Origin: Natrarchaeobius chitinivorans
GTDB taxonomy: Archaea; Halobacteriota; Halobacteria; Halobacteriales; Natrialbaceae
Reading direction: 5' to 3'
Assembly: GCF_003841505.1 (NCBI RefSeq)
Contig: NZ_REGA01000016.1
Span: forward strand, 1-64,000
Length of the DNA: 64,000 nt
Below, one piece after another: positions 48,902 through 57,079 of this stretch (within the stretch, counting starts at the first letter, position 1; each line of letters opens with the position of its first letter). The notes beneath the pieces were generated by a model, which saw nothing but the letters and a program-made list of their open reading frames with translations, was not told the DNA's origin and searched no databases. Made by a program: the position numbers and the translations under genes.

Positions 48902-50538
48902 TCGTCGTCACCTCCGCGGCCGTCGGCGATCGCTTCTGGCGTCATCTCGCCCGATTCGACCACATCGGTCAGCCGAGGTAAGACCTCGAAGAGATCCCCT
49001 TCGACGAAGTAATCCGAGAAGTCCCGAATTCGTGCGTCCGTGTCGGTGTTGATCGCGACGATCGTGTCGGATTCGTCCATGCCGACCTTGTGCTGGACCG
49101 CTCCGGAGACGCCCGCGGCGATGTAGAGGTCGGGAGCGACGACCTGTCCGGTTTCGCCGATCTGGCGCTCCTCTTTCGCGTACTCCTCGACGTGTCCCTC
49201 GAACTGGTAGGAGGACGTGACGATCCCCCGCGTGATGCCGAGTTTGGCGTCCTCGAAGGCGTCGACCAGATCGAGTCCGAGCTCCATCCCTTCGGTCGGA
49301 TCGTCGGCGATACCGCGTCCGAGACAGACGATCACGTCGTGGTCGGTCAGATCGATGCCGGCCTCGAGCTGGTCGTACTCGGTGATCTCGACGCGGAACC
49401 AGTCGTCCTCGAGATCCATGTCGTGTTCGATCACGAGGCCATCCCGGTCGTCGTCGCGTTCGATCGGCTCGAAACTGCCCGGAATGATCGACGCGCCCTG
49501 CGGGTGGAAGTCCCGACTGGGGTTGTCCAGACAGAGGATCGTCGAGTACTCGAACCCGGAGAAGTCCGGCCGCTTCATGTGCAACACCTTCTCGAAGGTC
49601 TTCTTGACGCCGGGTTCGCCCGTCTTGACCGGGTTCGACACCTCCTCTTCCTGGATAAAGAGGTCAGAACAGTCAGAGGCCAGCCCGGAGTCGAGTTCCG
49701 CCTGCACCTTCGCCGAGAGGTCCCGGCCGTTGTTCGTCGCCGGGAACAGAATATAGCGGGGCTCGTCGTAGTCGCGCCAGTCCGTACTCTCGACGGTCCC
49801 CTGGCCACGAGCCATGTGCGCCGAGATCTCGGTGTAGGGCTTGTGCAGGAACCGCTCGAGGCGTTCGTCGTCGTGGTACACCGCGACGTCCGCCCCGTAA
49901 GCGATACACTCCTCGGCCAGTTCCTCGCAGTCGTCGCCCATCAGGAACGCGACGACCCGCTCGTCGTCGCCGTACTCCGCTTCGAACCCGTCCATCAACT
50001 CGCGGGCCTTGCCGAGCATCTCTTGGGAAACCTCGAGCAACTCGCCCTGCTGGGTCTCACAGAAGACCCACATGTCCGCGTAGTCGCCGCCGTCGAGGGC
50101 GCGAACGTGTTTCTTGTCTCGAGTGGGCTGGGAGAGTCCGTCGTCTTCTTCCTCGGCGCTCGCGTCGTCGTCGGTTCCGTCGTCCGCATCCTCGCTCTCG
50201 TCGCTCACGGCCTCCTCGTCCCCGTCGTCTGCATCTGCCTCCTCACCGTCGCCCGCCTCGACGTCGTCCACGTCTTCGCCGTCGGCCTCCTCGCCGACGT
50301 CTTCTTTCGTCGCCTCGTACTCGCCTTCCGTCTCGGTTCCCTCTTCGACGCCGTCGCGATCGTCGTCGATCGCGCCGATCGCCTCGAGGCGTCGGTGGAC
50401 CGCCTCGCGGGCGGTCTTGCGGTCCTGCCCCGCCTGTTCGGCCTCGAGGATCGTCTGCAGGACGTCCTCGTCGTCGACCGTCTCGAGGTGGTCGTCCAGT
50501 TCGTCGACCGTGTGTTCGTTTGGATCGAATTCGGACAC
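48898..50538 (-). CDS. fixB: Electron transfer flavoprotein alpha subunit (FixB) with acidic N-terminal extension
   Basis: A 546-aa protein. The C-terminal FAD-binding domain is clear: GLGRGI-type ETF core as VCLGRGIADDPTEGM, GLTRG-like LGITRGIVTSSY, QIGETGQVVAPDLYIAAGVS and HKVGMDESDTIVAINTD. Before the ETF part lies about 150 residues comprising a helical segment and an extremely Asp/Glu-rich linker. It pairs with FixA as an electron-transfer heterodimer. Spacing to fixA is 2 bp; it overlaps fixC by 4 nt. Confidence 0.94.
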   Translation of the reverse strand: MSEFDPNEHTVDELDDHLETVDDEDVLQTILEAEQAGQDRKTAREAVHRRLEAIGAIDDDRDGVEEGTETEGEYEATKEDVGEEADGEDVDDVEAGDGEEADADDGDEEAVSDESEDADDGTDDDASAEEEDDGLSQPTRDKKHVRALDGGDYADMWVFCETQQGELLEVSQEMLGKARELMDGFEAEYGDDERVVAFLMGDDCEELAEECIAYGADVAVYHDDERLERFLHKPYTEISAHMARGQGTVESTDWRDYDEPRYILFPATNNGRDLSAKVQAELDSGLASDCSDLFIQEEEVSNPVKTGEPGVKKTFEKVLHMKRPDFSGFEYSTILCLDNPSRDFHPQGASIIPGSFEPIERDDDRDGLVIEHDMDLEDDWFRVEITEYDQLEAGIDLTDHDVIVCLGRGIADDPTEGMELGLDLVDAFEDAKLGITRGIVTSSYQFEGHVEEYAKEERQIGETGQVVAPDLYIAAGVSGAVQHKVGMDESDTIVAINTDTDARIRDFSDYFVEGDLFEVLPRLTDVVESGEMTPEAIADGRGGDDE

Positions 50539-50540
50539 GT

Positions 50541-51407
50541 TCAGTCACCTCCAGCCGCGTACGGTTGCATCTCCTCGAGTACCTCGCCCATCGCCTCGCC
50601 GTCGTCGAAATCGATCATCGTCGCCTCGCGCTCCGAGGGCGCTTTGGGGATCGGATCGACCGAGGAGACGATCGTCGGGGAGCCGTCGAGCCCGATGTAG
50701 TCGGGATCCAGATTCAGCGCTTCGTGATCCCACGTCGTCAGTTGCTCCTCGTGATCGTCGGCCCGCCGCTGGGTCTCTGCGCGGAGTCGTTTGTGTGTCA
50801 GCCGGTGGGAGGCCTTCCGGTATCTCGGTTCGAACTCCGGGTCCGTGACGACGAAACAGGGCAGCGGTGCCTCGACCGTCTCGATTTCGTCGACGTCCCC
50901 TTCGACCAGTCGCTTCGCTCGCAAGATTCGTTCGTCGGGGTCGATGTCGAGGGCGATCACGTGCGTGACGATCGGCCAGTCCATCGCCCAGCTGGTCTGG
51001 GGGCCCGTCTGGCCCGTCTCGCCGTCGGCCGTCTTGAAGCCGGCGAAGACGAGGTCGATATCGCCGACTTCCTCCTGGTACTTCTCGAGTCCGGCGCTGA
51101 GCGTGATCGCCGTCGCCCACGTGTCCGACGCCGCCAGTTCGCGGTCTGATAGCAGGTACGTGTCGTCGGCGTACACCGACTCCATCGCCTCCTCGAGAAC
51201 GGATGCGTAGCCGGGCGGCCCCATGCTCATCGCGCTGACGTGGCCGCCGTGGCGGACCCTCGTCTGGAGTGCGGCCTCGAGGGCGAACGCGTCGTTCGGG
51301 TTCATCACGGTCGGCGTCTTCCCCCGTTCTAAGTGGCCCTCTTCGTTGAACGAGACCGCCCCCTCCGAGAAGTCCGGTACACCCTTCGTCAGAGCGATCG
51401 ATCGCAT
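50541..51407 (-). CDS. fixA: Electron transfer flavoprotein beta subunit (FixA)
   Basis: A 288-aa ETF beta subunit. It starts MRSIALTKGVPDFSEGAVSF and contains MNPNDAFALEAALQ, ADDTYLLSDRELAASDTWAT, DLVFAGFKTADGETGQTGPQ and a C-terminal AEG-like acidic end. It binds the second nucleotide/flavin of the FixAB dimer. The ATG at 51407 is chosen on homology; an open frame continues upstream. It is the first gene of fixA-fixB-fixCX; an AT-rich box near 51470 is a possible promoter. Confidence 0.94.
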   Translation of the reverse strand: MRSIALTKGVPDFSEGAVSFNEEGHLERGKTPTVMNPNDAFALEAALQTRVRHGGHVSAMSMGPPGYASVLEEAMESVYADDTYLLSDRELAASDTWATAITLSAGLEKYQEEVGDIDLVFAGFKTADGETGQTGPQTSWAMDWPIVTHVIALDIDPDERILRAKRLVEGDVDEIETVEAPLPCFVVTDPEFEPRYRKASHRLTHKRLRAETQRRADDHEEQLTTWDHEALNLDPDYIGLDGSPTIVSSVDPIPKAPSEREATMIDFDDGEAMGEVLEEMQPYAAGGD

Positions 51408-51590
51408 GGACACCTCCGTCGTCGAACTATGTCTCTTATTCTCATGCCTGCTTTTCCCTAACGTACAAGAACTATTAAGAATAGGGGTCGGCGATGGTCG
51501 CATACGGCGGCGACTTCGGGGGTCGCACGCTCGGAAACCGAACCGATTCGGCAACAACCGTTAACTGTCGGAATTACCGATACGTTGGCA

Positions 51591-52808
51591 GTGTTCGAAC
51601 GCGCGCACGCAGTTCGAGTGGCCCTCGAGACGATTTCGTCGACCGAGGCGCGAATGGCGATCAGCGCCGGAACGGTGGCTCTGGCGCTGGTGATCGGATT
51701 TCTCGTCGCGCCGTTTGCCGTCCGGAGAGCGGTCGAGTTCGCCGACCGGAAACTCGAGGAGAGCGAAGCCGGGACGCTCCTCGAGACGATCGACGAGGTG
51801 ACCGGCGTTCCGTTCCCGATGCGGGCGGTCGTCCGGACGTTGCAGACGGTCGTCGTCGGCACAACGGGACTCCTGTTGCTGGTCGTCTGGGGATACGCAC
51901 AGCTAGCGACGGACGTCCTCGGGGCGACCGCGACCGTCCTGCCGTACGCCGTTCGACTCGTCCTGACGGTCGGACTCCTGTTCGGGGCGGTCGTCGGAAC
52001 GCGGTATCTCGAGCACCGCCTGGACGAGTGGCTGGCGGACGCGAAGTACGTCACGGCACATCAGGAGGGAGTCGTCTTTCGCGTCCTGCAGGTGACGGTT
52101 TTCGTGGCCGCGGGGCTCGCGTCGCTGTCTTTGTGGCACGTCGAACTCGGCGGGTTGCTCGTCGGGGCGGGATTCGTCGGGATCGTCCTTGGGATGGCCG
52201 CCCGGCAGACGCTCGGCTCGCTGATCGCCGGTTTCGTCCTGATGTTCTCCCGACCGTTCGAGATCGGCGACTGGGTCGTCGTCGGCGACCACGAGGGAAT
52301 GGTCGTCGACATCACCATCGTCAACACGCACCTGCGGAGCTTCGACGGCGAAACCGTCGTCCTCCCGAACGATCAGGTCTCGAGCAGCACGGTCGTCAAC
52401 CGCAGCAAACGAAACCGACTCCGACTCACGCTCGAAGTCGGCGTCGACTACGAGACCGACCTCGAGCACGCGGAGTCGGTCGCAGTCGAGGCGATCGAGA
52501 ACGTCGACGACGTCGCGCCGGCACCGAAACCCCAGATCATCCCGACCGGGTTCGGCGACTCGGCCATCACGCTCGAGTGTCGGTTCTGGATCCGACAGCC
52601 GAACGCCCACAAGAAGTGGACGACGATACGGGCGGTCGTCTACGAACTCAAAACGGCGTTCGAGCGAGAACGTATCGCCATCCCGTACCCACAACGAGAG
52701 CTCAGCTCGAGAGCGAACGGCGGGTTCACGGTCGAACCGGGCGAGCGCTCTCGTTCCACCGAGGATACGGCCGGCGAAGCCGAACTCACCTACGACGAAT
52801 CGGAGTGA
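51591..52808 (+). CDS. MscS-family mechanosensitive channel
   Basis: A 405-aa membrane protein. Four or more membrane helices fill residues about 20-200, the last being the pore helix GLLVGAGFVGIVLGMAARQTLGS. The cytosolic MscS beta-domain follows: PFEIGDWVVVGDHEGMVVDI, LPNDQVSSSTVVN. The C-terminal domain ends in an acidic tail. It would release solutes on osmotic down-shock. The start is uncertain: GTG 51591 is used; TTG 51585 is two codons upstream. Confidence 0.9.
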   Translation: MFERAHAVRVALETISSTEARMAISAGTVALALVIGFLVAPFAVRRAVEFADRKLEESEAGTLLETIDEVTGVPFPMRAVVRTLQTVVVGTTGLLLLVVWGYAQLATDVLGATATVLPYAVRLVLTVGLLFGAVVGTRYLEHRLDEWLADAKYVTAHQEGVVFRVLQVTVFVAAGLASLSLWHVELGGLLVGAGFVGIVLGMAARQTLGSLIAGFVLMFSRPFEIGDWVVVGDHEGMVVDITIVNTHLRSFDGETVVLPNDQVSSSTVVNRSKRNRLRLTLEVGVDYETDLEHAESVAVEAIENVDDVAPAPKPQIIPTGFGDSAITLECRFWIRQPNAHKKWTTIRAVVYELKTAFERERIAIPYPQRELSSRANGGFTVEPGERSRSTEDTAGEAELTYDESE

Positions 52809-53039
52809 CGAATCTCGAGGTGCAACGGGCCGATCGGCACCGACGAAGTGTGAAACGCCGATGAGTCTGGCGTAGGTAGAACCGCTGACGGTGCCGACGG
52901 AGTGGGAAACGTCGGTCGATGCTGGCGTAGTTCGAAACGCCGATCGGTGCCGACGCCGATCGCGTCTCTCGAGCGAGCGTCGGCTCCGTGACGTGCTGTC
53001 GGCTCCGTGATACGCCGTCGTCGCTGTACCGTAATCCGA
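52809..53039. repeat. Degenerate repeat region between MscS and bactofilin-like genes
   Basis: Motifs such as CCGATCGG(T/C)(A/G)CCGACG and CTGGCGTAG(G/T)T recur at about 55-60-bp spacing (for example near 52836, 52887 and 52941), giving an imperfect tandem structure. The last 40 bp resemble half of a family A palindrome read on the minus strand (TGATCGGATTACGGTACAG), ending at the stop codon of the next gene. No gene is visible. Confidence 0.4.
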
Positions 53040-53897
53040 TCACTCCCGCTCGCGTTCGGTCGTCCCCATCGTGATCTCGCCGTCGGCCCGGATCGTACCG
53101 TCGATCTCCGCACCCGGCCCGAGCTCGAGGTCGTTACAGGAGACGTCGCCGAGGATTCGAGCGTCTTCGCCGACGACGACGTCCCCGTCTCGAGTCGTCA
53201 GATCGCCGTGGATCCGGGTGCCGTCGCCAACGTCGACCGCGCCTCGAGCGCGGAGACTCCCGAAGACGTTGCAGTCGTCGCCGACGTCGATCGTCTCGGC
53301 TCTCACGTTGCCGTGGAGGCGACAGTCGTCGCCGATCGTCGCGGGCGTCGACACCCGCCACGCGTCGTCGCCCACCGTTGCGTTCCGGGGGATAACGAGC
53401 GGTTCCGTCTCGGGTTCCCCGTCCTCCTCGTCGACGAGTTCGGAGATGAGACGCTGGGCGGTATCCTCCTCGCCGATGAGAAGCAGGTGCTTGAGGTAGA
53501 CGAACAAGAAGACGATCGTCGGCATCGGGTTCCGGATGACGATCCAGCCGTTGGCCTCGAACCCTTCTTCGATGTCGACGTCGTCGCCGATGTCGAGGTC
53601 GCCGGCGACTTTCAGTTTCCCGCCGATGTGGACCCGTTCGCCGATGTAGGCGTCCTGGCCGACCAGTACGTTCTTCGCGACGTCACACCACATGTCGAGT
53701 CGACAGTCTCCGTCGGCTTCGATCTCGCCCGCGAACTCGACGCTCTCGCCGGCGAGGACGTTCCGACCGCGCACGCCGAACTCGATGGACGACCGAGCGC
53801 CGACGAGCACGTCTCCGTCGGTCTCGAGGGCGACTTCCTTGGCTTCGGTCCCGTCGGGGACGACGAGTTCGTCGAGCGGATCCCTGCGTACGGCCAC
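53040..53897 (-). CDS. Bactofilin-like polymer-forming / beta-helix protein
   Basis: A 285-aa protein built of short beta-helix rungs: GDVLVGARSSIEFGVRGRNV, GDCRLDMWCDVAKNVLVGQD, then KVAGDLDIGDDVDIEEGFEA. A hydrophobic segment (PMPTIVFLFVYLKHLLLIG) interrupts the middle, and further rungs follow to the end (HGDLTTRDGDVVVGEDARIL). Related proteins form filaments or organise the envelope. The start is GTG 53897: a TATA-like GTTTATTATC (minus strand, about 53921-53930) lies about 28 nt upstream. A longer frame to 54029 lies upstream of that box. Confidence 0.8.
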   Translation of the reverse strand: MAVRRDPLDELVVPDGTEAKEVALETDGDVLVGARSSIEFGVRGRNVLAGESVEFAGEIEADGDCRLDMWCDVAKNVLVGQDAYIGERVHIGGKLKVAGDLDIGDDVDIEEGFEANGWIVIRNPMPTIVFLFVYLKHLLLIGEEDTAQRLISELVDEEDGEPETEPLVIPRNATVGDDAWRVSTPATIGDDCRLHGNVRAETIDVGDDCNVFGSLRARGAVDVGDGTRIHGDLTTRDGDVVVGEDARILGDVSCNDLELGPGAEIDGTIRADGEITMGTTERERE

Positions 53898-54106
53898 ACT
53901 CGGCTCCAATGTGACCCCCTGATAATAAACTTCGTCGTTGGCCCTGCGCTGTCTGTCGCCCGTCTGACGGTAGCATCTCGTTCGGCTGTCGACGAGTTCC
54001 GATCGCGTTTCGTGAATCGTCGGGGCCACCGGTCACCCGAGCACCATCGATGACGGACGGTTCCGGCCGTCACCCCGACTCGAGAGGGTCCCGACGCGTA
54101 GCGTCT

Positions 54107-54114
54107 CCCTTTTA
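54107..54114 (+). promoter_or_regulatory. TATA box of DUF5800-type gene
   Basis: CCCTTTTA is centred 28-29 nt before the ATG at 54140. Confidence 0.45.
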
Positions 54115-54139
54115 GGGCCACACCGCATACGGATCGGAC

Positions 54140-54337
54140 ATGACTACCCTCGCGTTCGACGACGACGGCGTCGACGTCGTCTACGAAGGCACCGAGTTCC
54201 GCCTCGAGAAGGACCTCATCGAGGAAGCGACCGAGAAGTCCTACCACGACGTGACCGACCACGAGGTGCTGAAGATCGTCGCCGAACAGCCGAACCTGCA
54301 GGGCGAACCGCGGCGCATCGGCGACATCCTCGATTAA
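54140..54337 (+). CDS. Small acidic haloarchaeal protein (DUF5800-like)
   Basis: A 65-aa protein: MTTLAFDDDGVDVVYEGTEF, then EEATEKSYHDVTDHEVLKIV and a C-terminal GEPRRIGDILD. I believe it matches a small family confined to haloarchaea. Its role is unknown. A plausible TATA box lies at the leaderless distance. Confidence 0.75.
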   Translation: MTTLAFDDDGVDVVYEGTEFRLEKDLIEEATEKSYHDVTDHEVLKIVAEQPNLQGEPRRIGDILD

Positions 54338-54373
54338 CGAGGGTCGTCCGATTGGCAGACCGCGCGACTGCGC

Positions 54374-54946
54374 CTACGACGCGACGTCGACTCTGGGGGA
54401 CTCGGAGTCCGGACGCGATTCGTCGAAGAAGCCGGAGACCCCCTCGAGGTCGAGGACGAATCCGCTCCCGAGCGCGCCGGCGGGCGTCCGGAACCCGTCG
54501 CCCGCCTCCCCCTCGAGGACGCGCTCGGTCGCCGCCACGGCCGCGTCGACGGTTACGACGTACGGGTCGGGGGTCTGCAGCCGCGAGACGACCCGTTCGT
54601 CCTCGGCGTCGGCTCGAGCCTCGCCCCAGACGTACGCCGAACCGCGCTTTCGCGACCAGGAGGCGGGACCCTCGCGAACGATGCCCGCGATCCGTTTCAG
54701 GCCCTGCCGAACGGGAATCGTCTCGAGCACCGGCGCGAGGTACCGGTGGGATTTCAGCGCCAGCCGCCCGGCTGGGGCATCACGGCGTAGACGGAGACGT
54801 CCGGAACCCCGGTCGTGTAGTGGGCCGTCGAGACGTCGCCCATCGGCATCGTCACCGCGGGTCGCTCGCCGCGGCCGAAGTCGATGGAGTGCGTCTGCCA
54901 GGCGGCGGGTACGTGCTCGAGGCGGCCGTTCCGGTAAGACCCCTGC
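54374..54946 (-). pseudogene. Saccharopine-dehydrogenase-like protein, truncated and frameshifted
   Basis: The C-terminal half of a COG3268-like NAD(P)-binding protein is split over two frames. The upstream frame reads VPAAWQTHSIDFGRGERPAV and GDVSTAHYTTGVPDVSVYAV, then stops at 54754. The downstream frame picks up at LALKSHRYLAPVLETIPVRQ and continues through RLQTPDPYVVTVDAAVAATE to the stop at 54374. A +1/-1 shift near 54770-54785 separates them. The N-terminal Rossmann half is missing; a 21-bp tandem repeat lies where it should begin. Assembly error could explain the shift but not the missing half. Confidence 0.8.
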
Positions 54947-55009
54947 CAGCGCGTGCCACTCCGGTCGCGGCGCGTGCCACTCCACTCCCAGCGCGTGCCA
55001 CTCCGGACC
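54947..55009. repeat. 21-bp direct tandem repeat, three copies
   Basis: Units beginning CAGCGCGTGCCACTCCGGTC start at 54947, 54968 and 54989 with few changes. They lie at the truncated 5' edge of the saccharopine-dehydrogenase-like pseudogene and may mark the deletion junction. Confidence 0.85.
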
Positions 55010-55048
55010 CCGACCGTTCGGGATCGAACGCGAGTTCGGACCGACGCG

Positions 55049-55636
55049 TTACTGATCGTCGCCGTAGCGGTCTGCGGCCGACTCGAATCCCAGTTCGTCG
55101 TACTCGCGCCCCCGTCGCTCCTCGAGCGCGGCGATCGCCTCGGGATCCGGCGCGGCGTCGTCGGTGATCCGGGCCCACGAGTTGTGGACCTTGGCGTGAC
55201 ACCACCGACAGAGGTAGACGGTGATCTCGTGTGAGAGTTGCTCGCCGTCGCGGGCGTACGAGAGGTGGTGTTCCTCGAGCAACGGCCGCTCGTCAGTCTG
55301 GGCGATTCGCTTCTCCTCGAGGCCACAGCGGACGCACTCGCGGTCGCGGTTGCGCGAGCGAAAGTGGGGACACGTCGACCAGTCGGGATCCGCCGTGGAG
55401 TCGGGATCGGCGCTCTCCGACGACGCGGGGGCGGAGCCCTCGAGCGCCTCGGCGTCTGGATCGACGATCGGACACGCGTAGTCCGCTCGAGCGCGTTCGC
55501 GGGCGAACTCGGGATCGTGCTCGTAGTGGTCGTAGGCGTATCGACACCGGCCGTCGCCGGTGAGGTGGTCACAGAGGCCGGCGAACTCGTAGGGGTCGTC
55601 GACCCCGACGGACGTCCCGTTCGGGGTTCGCTCCAT
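55049..55636 (-). CDS. HNH-like zinc-binding protein
   Basis: A 195-aa protein. A Cys-rich first part (GLCDHLTGDGRCRYAYDHYE, ADYACPIVDP) is followed by a low-complexity linker, then an HNH-like core: CPHFRSRNRDRECVRCGLEE, LLEEHHLSYARDGEQLSHEI and VYLCRWCHAKVHNSWARI. The HH and later Cys-pair/His pattern fits a treble-clef HNH fold, which can be nuclease or only DNA-binding. Its start overlaps by 2 nt the first possible ATG of the divergent DUF192 gene. Confidence 0.75.
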   Translation of the reverse strand: MERTPNGTSVGVDDPYEFAGLCDHLTGDGRCRYAYDHYEHDPEFARERARADYACPIVDPDAEALEGSAPASSESADPDSTADPDWSTCPHFRSRNRDRECVRCGLEEKRIAQTDERPLLEEHHLSYARDGEQLSHEITVYLCRWCHAKVHNSWARITDDAAPDPEAIAALEERRGREYDELGFESAADRYGDDQ

Positions 55637-55730
55637 GTTCGATCGGTCACAGGACGCCTATCGGTTTGAATCCCTCGGAGCGACGGAACCGGTCGTGAGA
55701 TTTTTGCCGTCCCGGTGTCGACTGGATGGA

Positions 55731-56081
55731 GTGAAACTCGTCCACGAACCGGACGGCGGGGAGCCGACGGTGCTCGCCTCGACGGTCGACCTCGCAGACT
55801 CCATCCCGGCCCAGATGCGCGGATTGATGTTCCGCCGGTCGATCCCCGCCGACTACGCGCTCGCCTTTCGGTTCGACGCCGCGAAGACGCGGGACGTGCA
55901 CATGCTGTTCGTCTTCTTTCCGATCGACGTGGTCTGGGTCGTCGACGGCGTCGTCGAACGCGTCGAACGCCTCCGGCCGTGGCGCGGGTTCGCCCGAGAG
56001 ACGGCGGACCTGATCGTCGAACTTCCTGCCGGTGCCGCCGATCCGGTCGCCTCCGGCGATCGACTCGTCCTCGAGGACTGA
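55731..56081 (+). CDS. DUF192 family protein
   Basis: A 116-aa protein: ADSIPAQMRGLMFRRSIPAD, then RDVHMLFVFFPIDVVWVVDG and WRGFARETADLIVELPAGAA match the small DUF192 beta-fold. Its function is not settled. GTG 55731 gives the usual family length and lies about 28 nt after an AT-rich GAGATTTTTG (55697-55706); the ATG at 55635 would overlap the divergent HNH gene's start. The TGA stop is also the left target duplication of a family C element. Confidence 0.8.
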   Translation: MKLVHEPDGGEPTVLASTVDLADSIPAQMRGLMFRRSIPADYALAFRFDAAKTRDVHMLFVFFPIDVVWVVDGVVERVERLRPWRGFARETADLIVELPAGAADPVASGDRLVLED

Positions 56082-56180
56082 TAGGGATTATCGTAGGAGT
56101 TCATAGTTTGCCGCTAAAGAACCGAGACACAGTGTCGAAGGCCCGGTTTCGAGATCTCCGGGAGGCTACGATAATCACTA
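56082..56180. mobile_element. 99-bp MITE-like element (family C), copy C2
   Basis: TAGGGATTATCGTAG (56082-56096) and CTACGATAATCACTA (56166-56180) are 15-bp inverted ends with one mismatch. TGA lies on both sides (56079-56081, 56181-56183), and the left TGA is the stop codon of the DUF192 gene. The body is nearly identical to copy C1 at 31234-31332. Confidence 0.9.
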
Positions 56181-56291
56181 TGAGACGGACCGACGTCGAT
56201 ACGCGGTCGATTGCGAAATAATGGCCGCTCTCACCGGTGACAGCCGCGACCACCCGGCGGTTTCGTCGGCGAACCGGTAGACCAGTCCGCA

Positions 56292-56849
56292 TTACTCGAC
56301 GATCACGACCGACCCGTCTTCGACCCGGACGTCGAGGAGGCTCGTCACTTCCCGCGAAACGTCGTGATCGGCGTCGACCCGCCGGAGAACGGTCACCACG
56401 TCGACGATCTCCGCCTCGACCACCTCGAGGGCCTCGCAGACCGCTTCGATCGTCCCGCCGGAGGAGAGCACGTCGTCGACGAGCAGAACGCGGTCGCCGG
56501 CGTCGACGCCGTTCAAAAAGAGTTCGTCCTCGCCGTAGCTGGTCTCCTGGTGGACCGCGACTTCGTCGGGGAAGCCGTACTCGCGCTTGCGAACCACGAC
56601 CAGCGGGATATCCGTCTCGAGCGAGAGGGCGGCCCCGTGGTGGATCCCCATCGCCTCGGGCGCGATCAGTTTGTCGACCGACTCGAGGTCGATCCGGTCG
56701 ACGATCGTCTTCGCAATTCCGCGTAACACCTCGGCTTCGAGCGGCGGGTTTCCGTCGGTGACGCCGTGGACGAAGTACTCGTAGCCGTTTCGCTCGACGA
56801 CCGGGGCGTCCCGAAGCGATCGGACGAGCGGCTCCAGCGTGTGGTCCAT
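56292..56849 (-). CDS. hpt: Purine (hypoxanthine/guanine-type) phosphoribosyltransferase
   Basis: A 185-aa type I phosphoribosyltransferase. The PRPP-binding loop is LLVDDVLSSGGTIEA, preceded by DKLIAPEAMGIHHGAALS and VVRKREYGFPDE. It resembles archaeal hypoxanthine/guanine and adenine phosphoribosyltransferases, which salvage free purine bases to nucleotides; exact base preference cannot be read. The ATG at 56849 starts the conserved part. Confidence 0.85.
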   Translation of the reverse strand: MDHTLEPLVRSLRDAPVVERNGYEYFVHGVTDGNPPLEAEVLRGIAKTIVDRIDLESVDKLIAPEAMGIHHGAALSLETDIPLVVVRKREYGFPDEVAVHQETSYGEDELFLNGVDAGDRVLLVDDVLSSGGTIEAVCEALEVVEAEIVDVVTVLRRVDADHDVSREVTSLLDVRVEDGSVVIVE

Positions 56850-56989
56850 ACTCGGTGTACGGCGGCCGAAGGGATGGAGATTTGGGTGCCTCTCCGGGGT
56901 CAGGACGACCGACCGGATCACTTCGATCCACCGCAAAACGGTCGGAACCGGCGGCTTTAAGTCGCGGTCGTTCGATAGGGACAGATACA

Positions 56990-57079
56990 ATGGCACGAGA
57001 TTCGTTCTCAACGCCGGACGACGGGGATAGAGGAAGTCGGGGCAACCCGGCTGGGCGTGAAATTCCGCGACGATACTGA
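56990..57079 (+). CDS. Possible upstream peptide overlapping the cimA start
   Basis: A 29-codon frame starting ATG 56990 (MARDSFSTPDDGDRGSRGNP) ends at TGA 57077-57079, inside the first codons of the downstream synthase but one base out of frame with it. GGCTTTAAG (56951-56959) is a likely TATA box, so this ATG would be the first in the transcript. It lacks runs of branched-chain codons expected of an attenuator. It may be a leader peptide, or the true synthase N-terminus separated by a frameshift. Confidence 0.35.
   Translation: MARDSFSTPDDGDRGSRGNPAGREIPRRY

Noticed and set aside
47465-50700. Long open frames (over 500 codons each) on the plus strand opposite fixCX and fixB
   Set aside because: They are mirror frames of GC-rich, acidic coding sequence; their translations have no family motifs, while the minus strand encodes clear Fix proteins.
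56990-57079. Branched-chain amino-acid attenuator upstream of cimA
   Set aside because: The peptide has no run of Ile, Leu or Val codons and no clear terminator/antiterminator pair was found, so attenuation is not supported.
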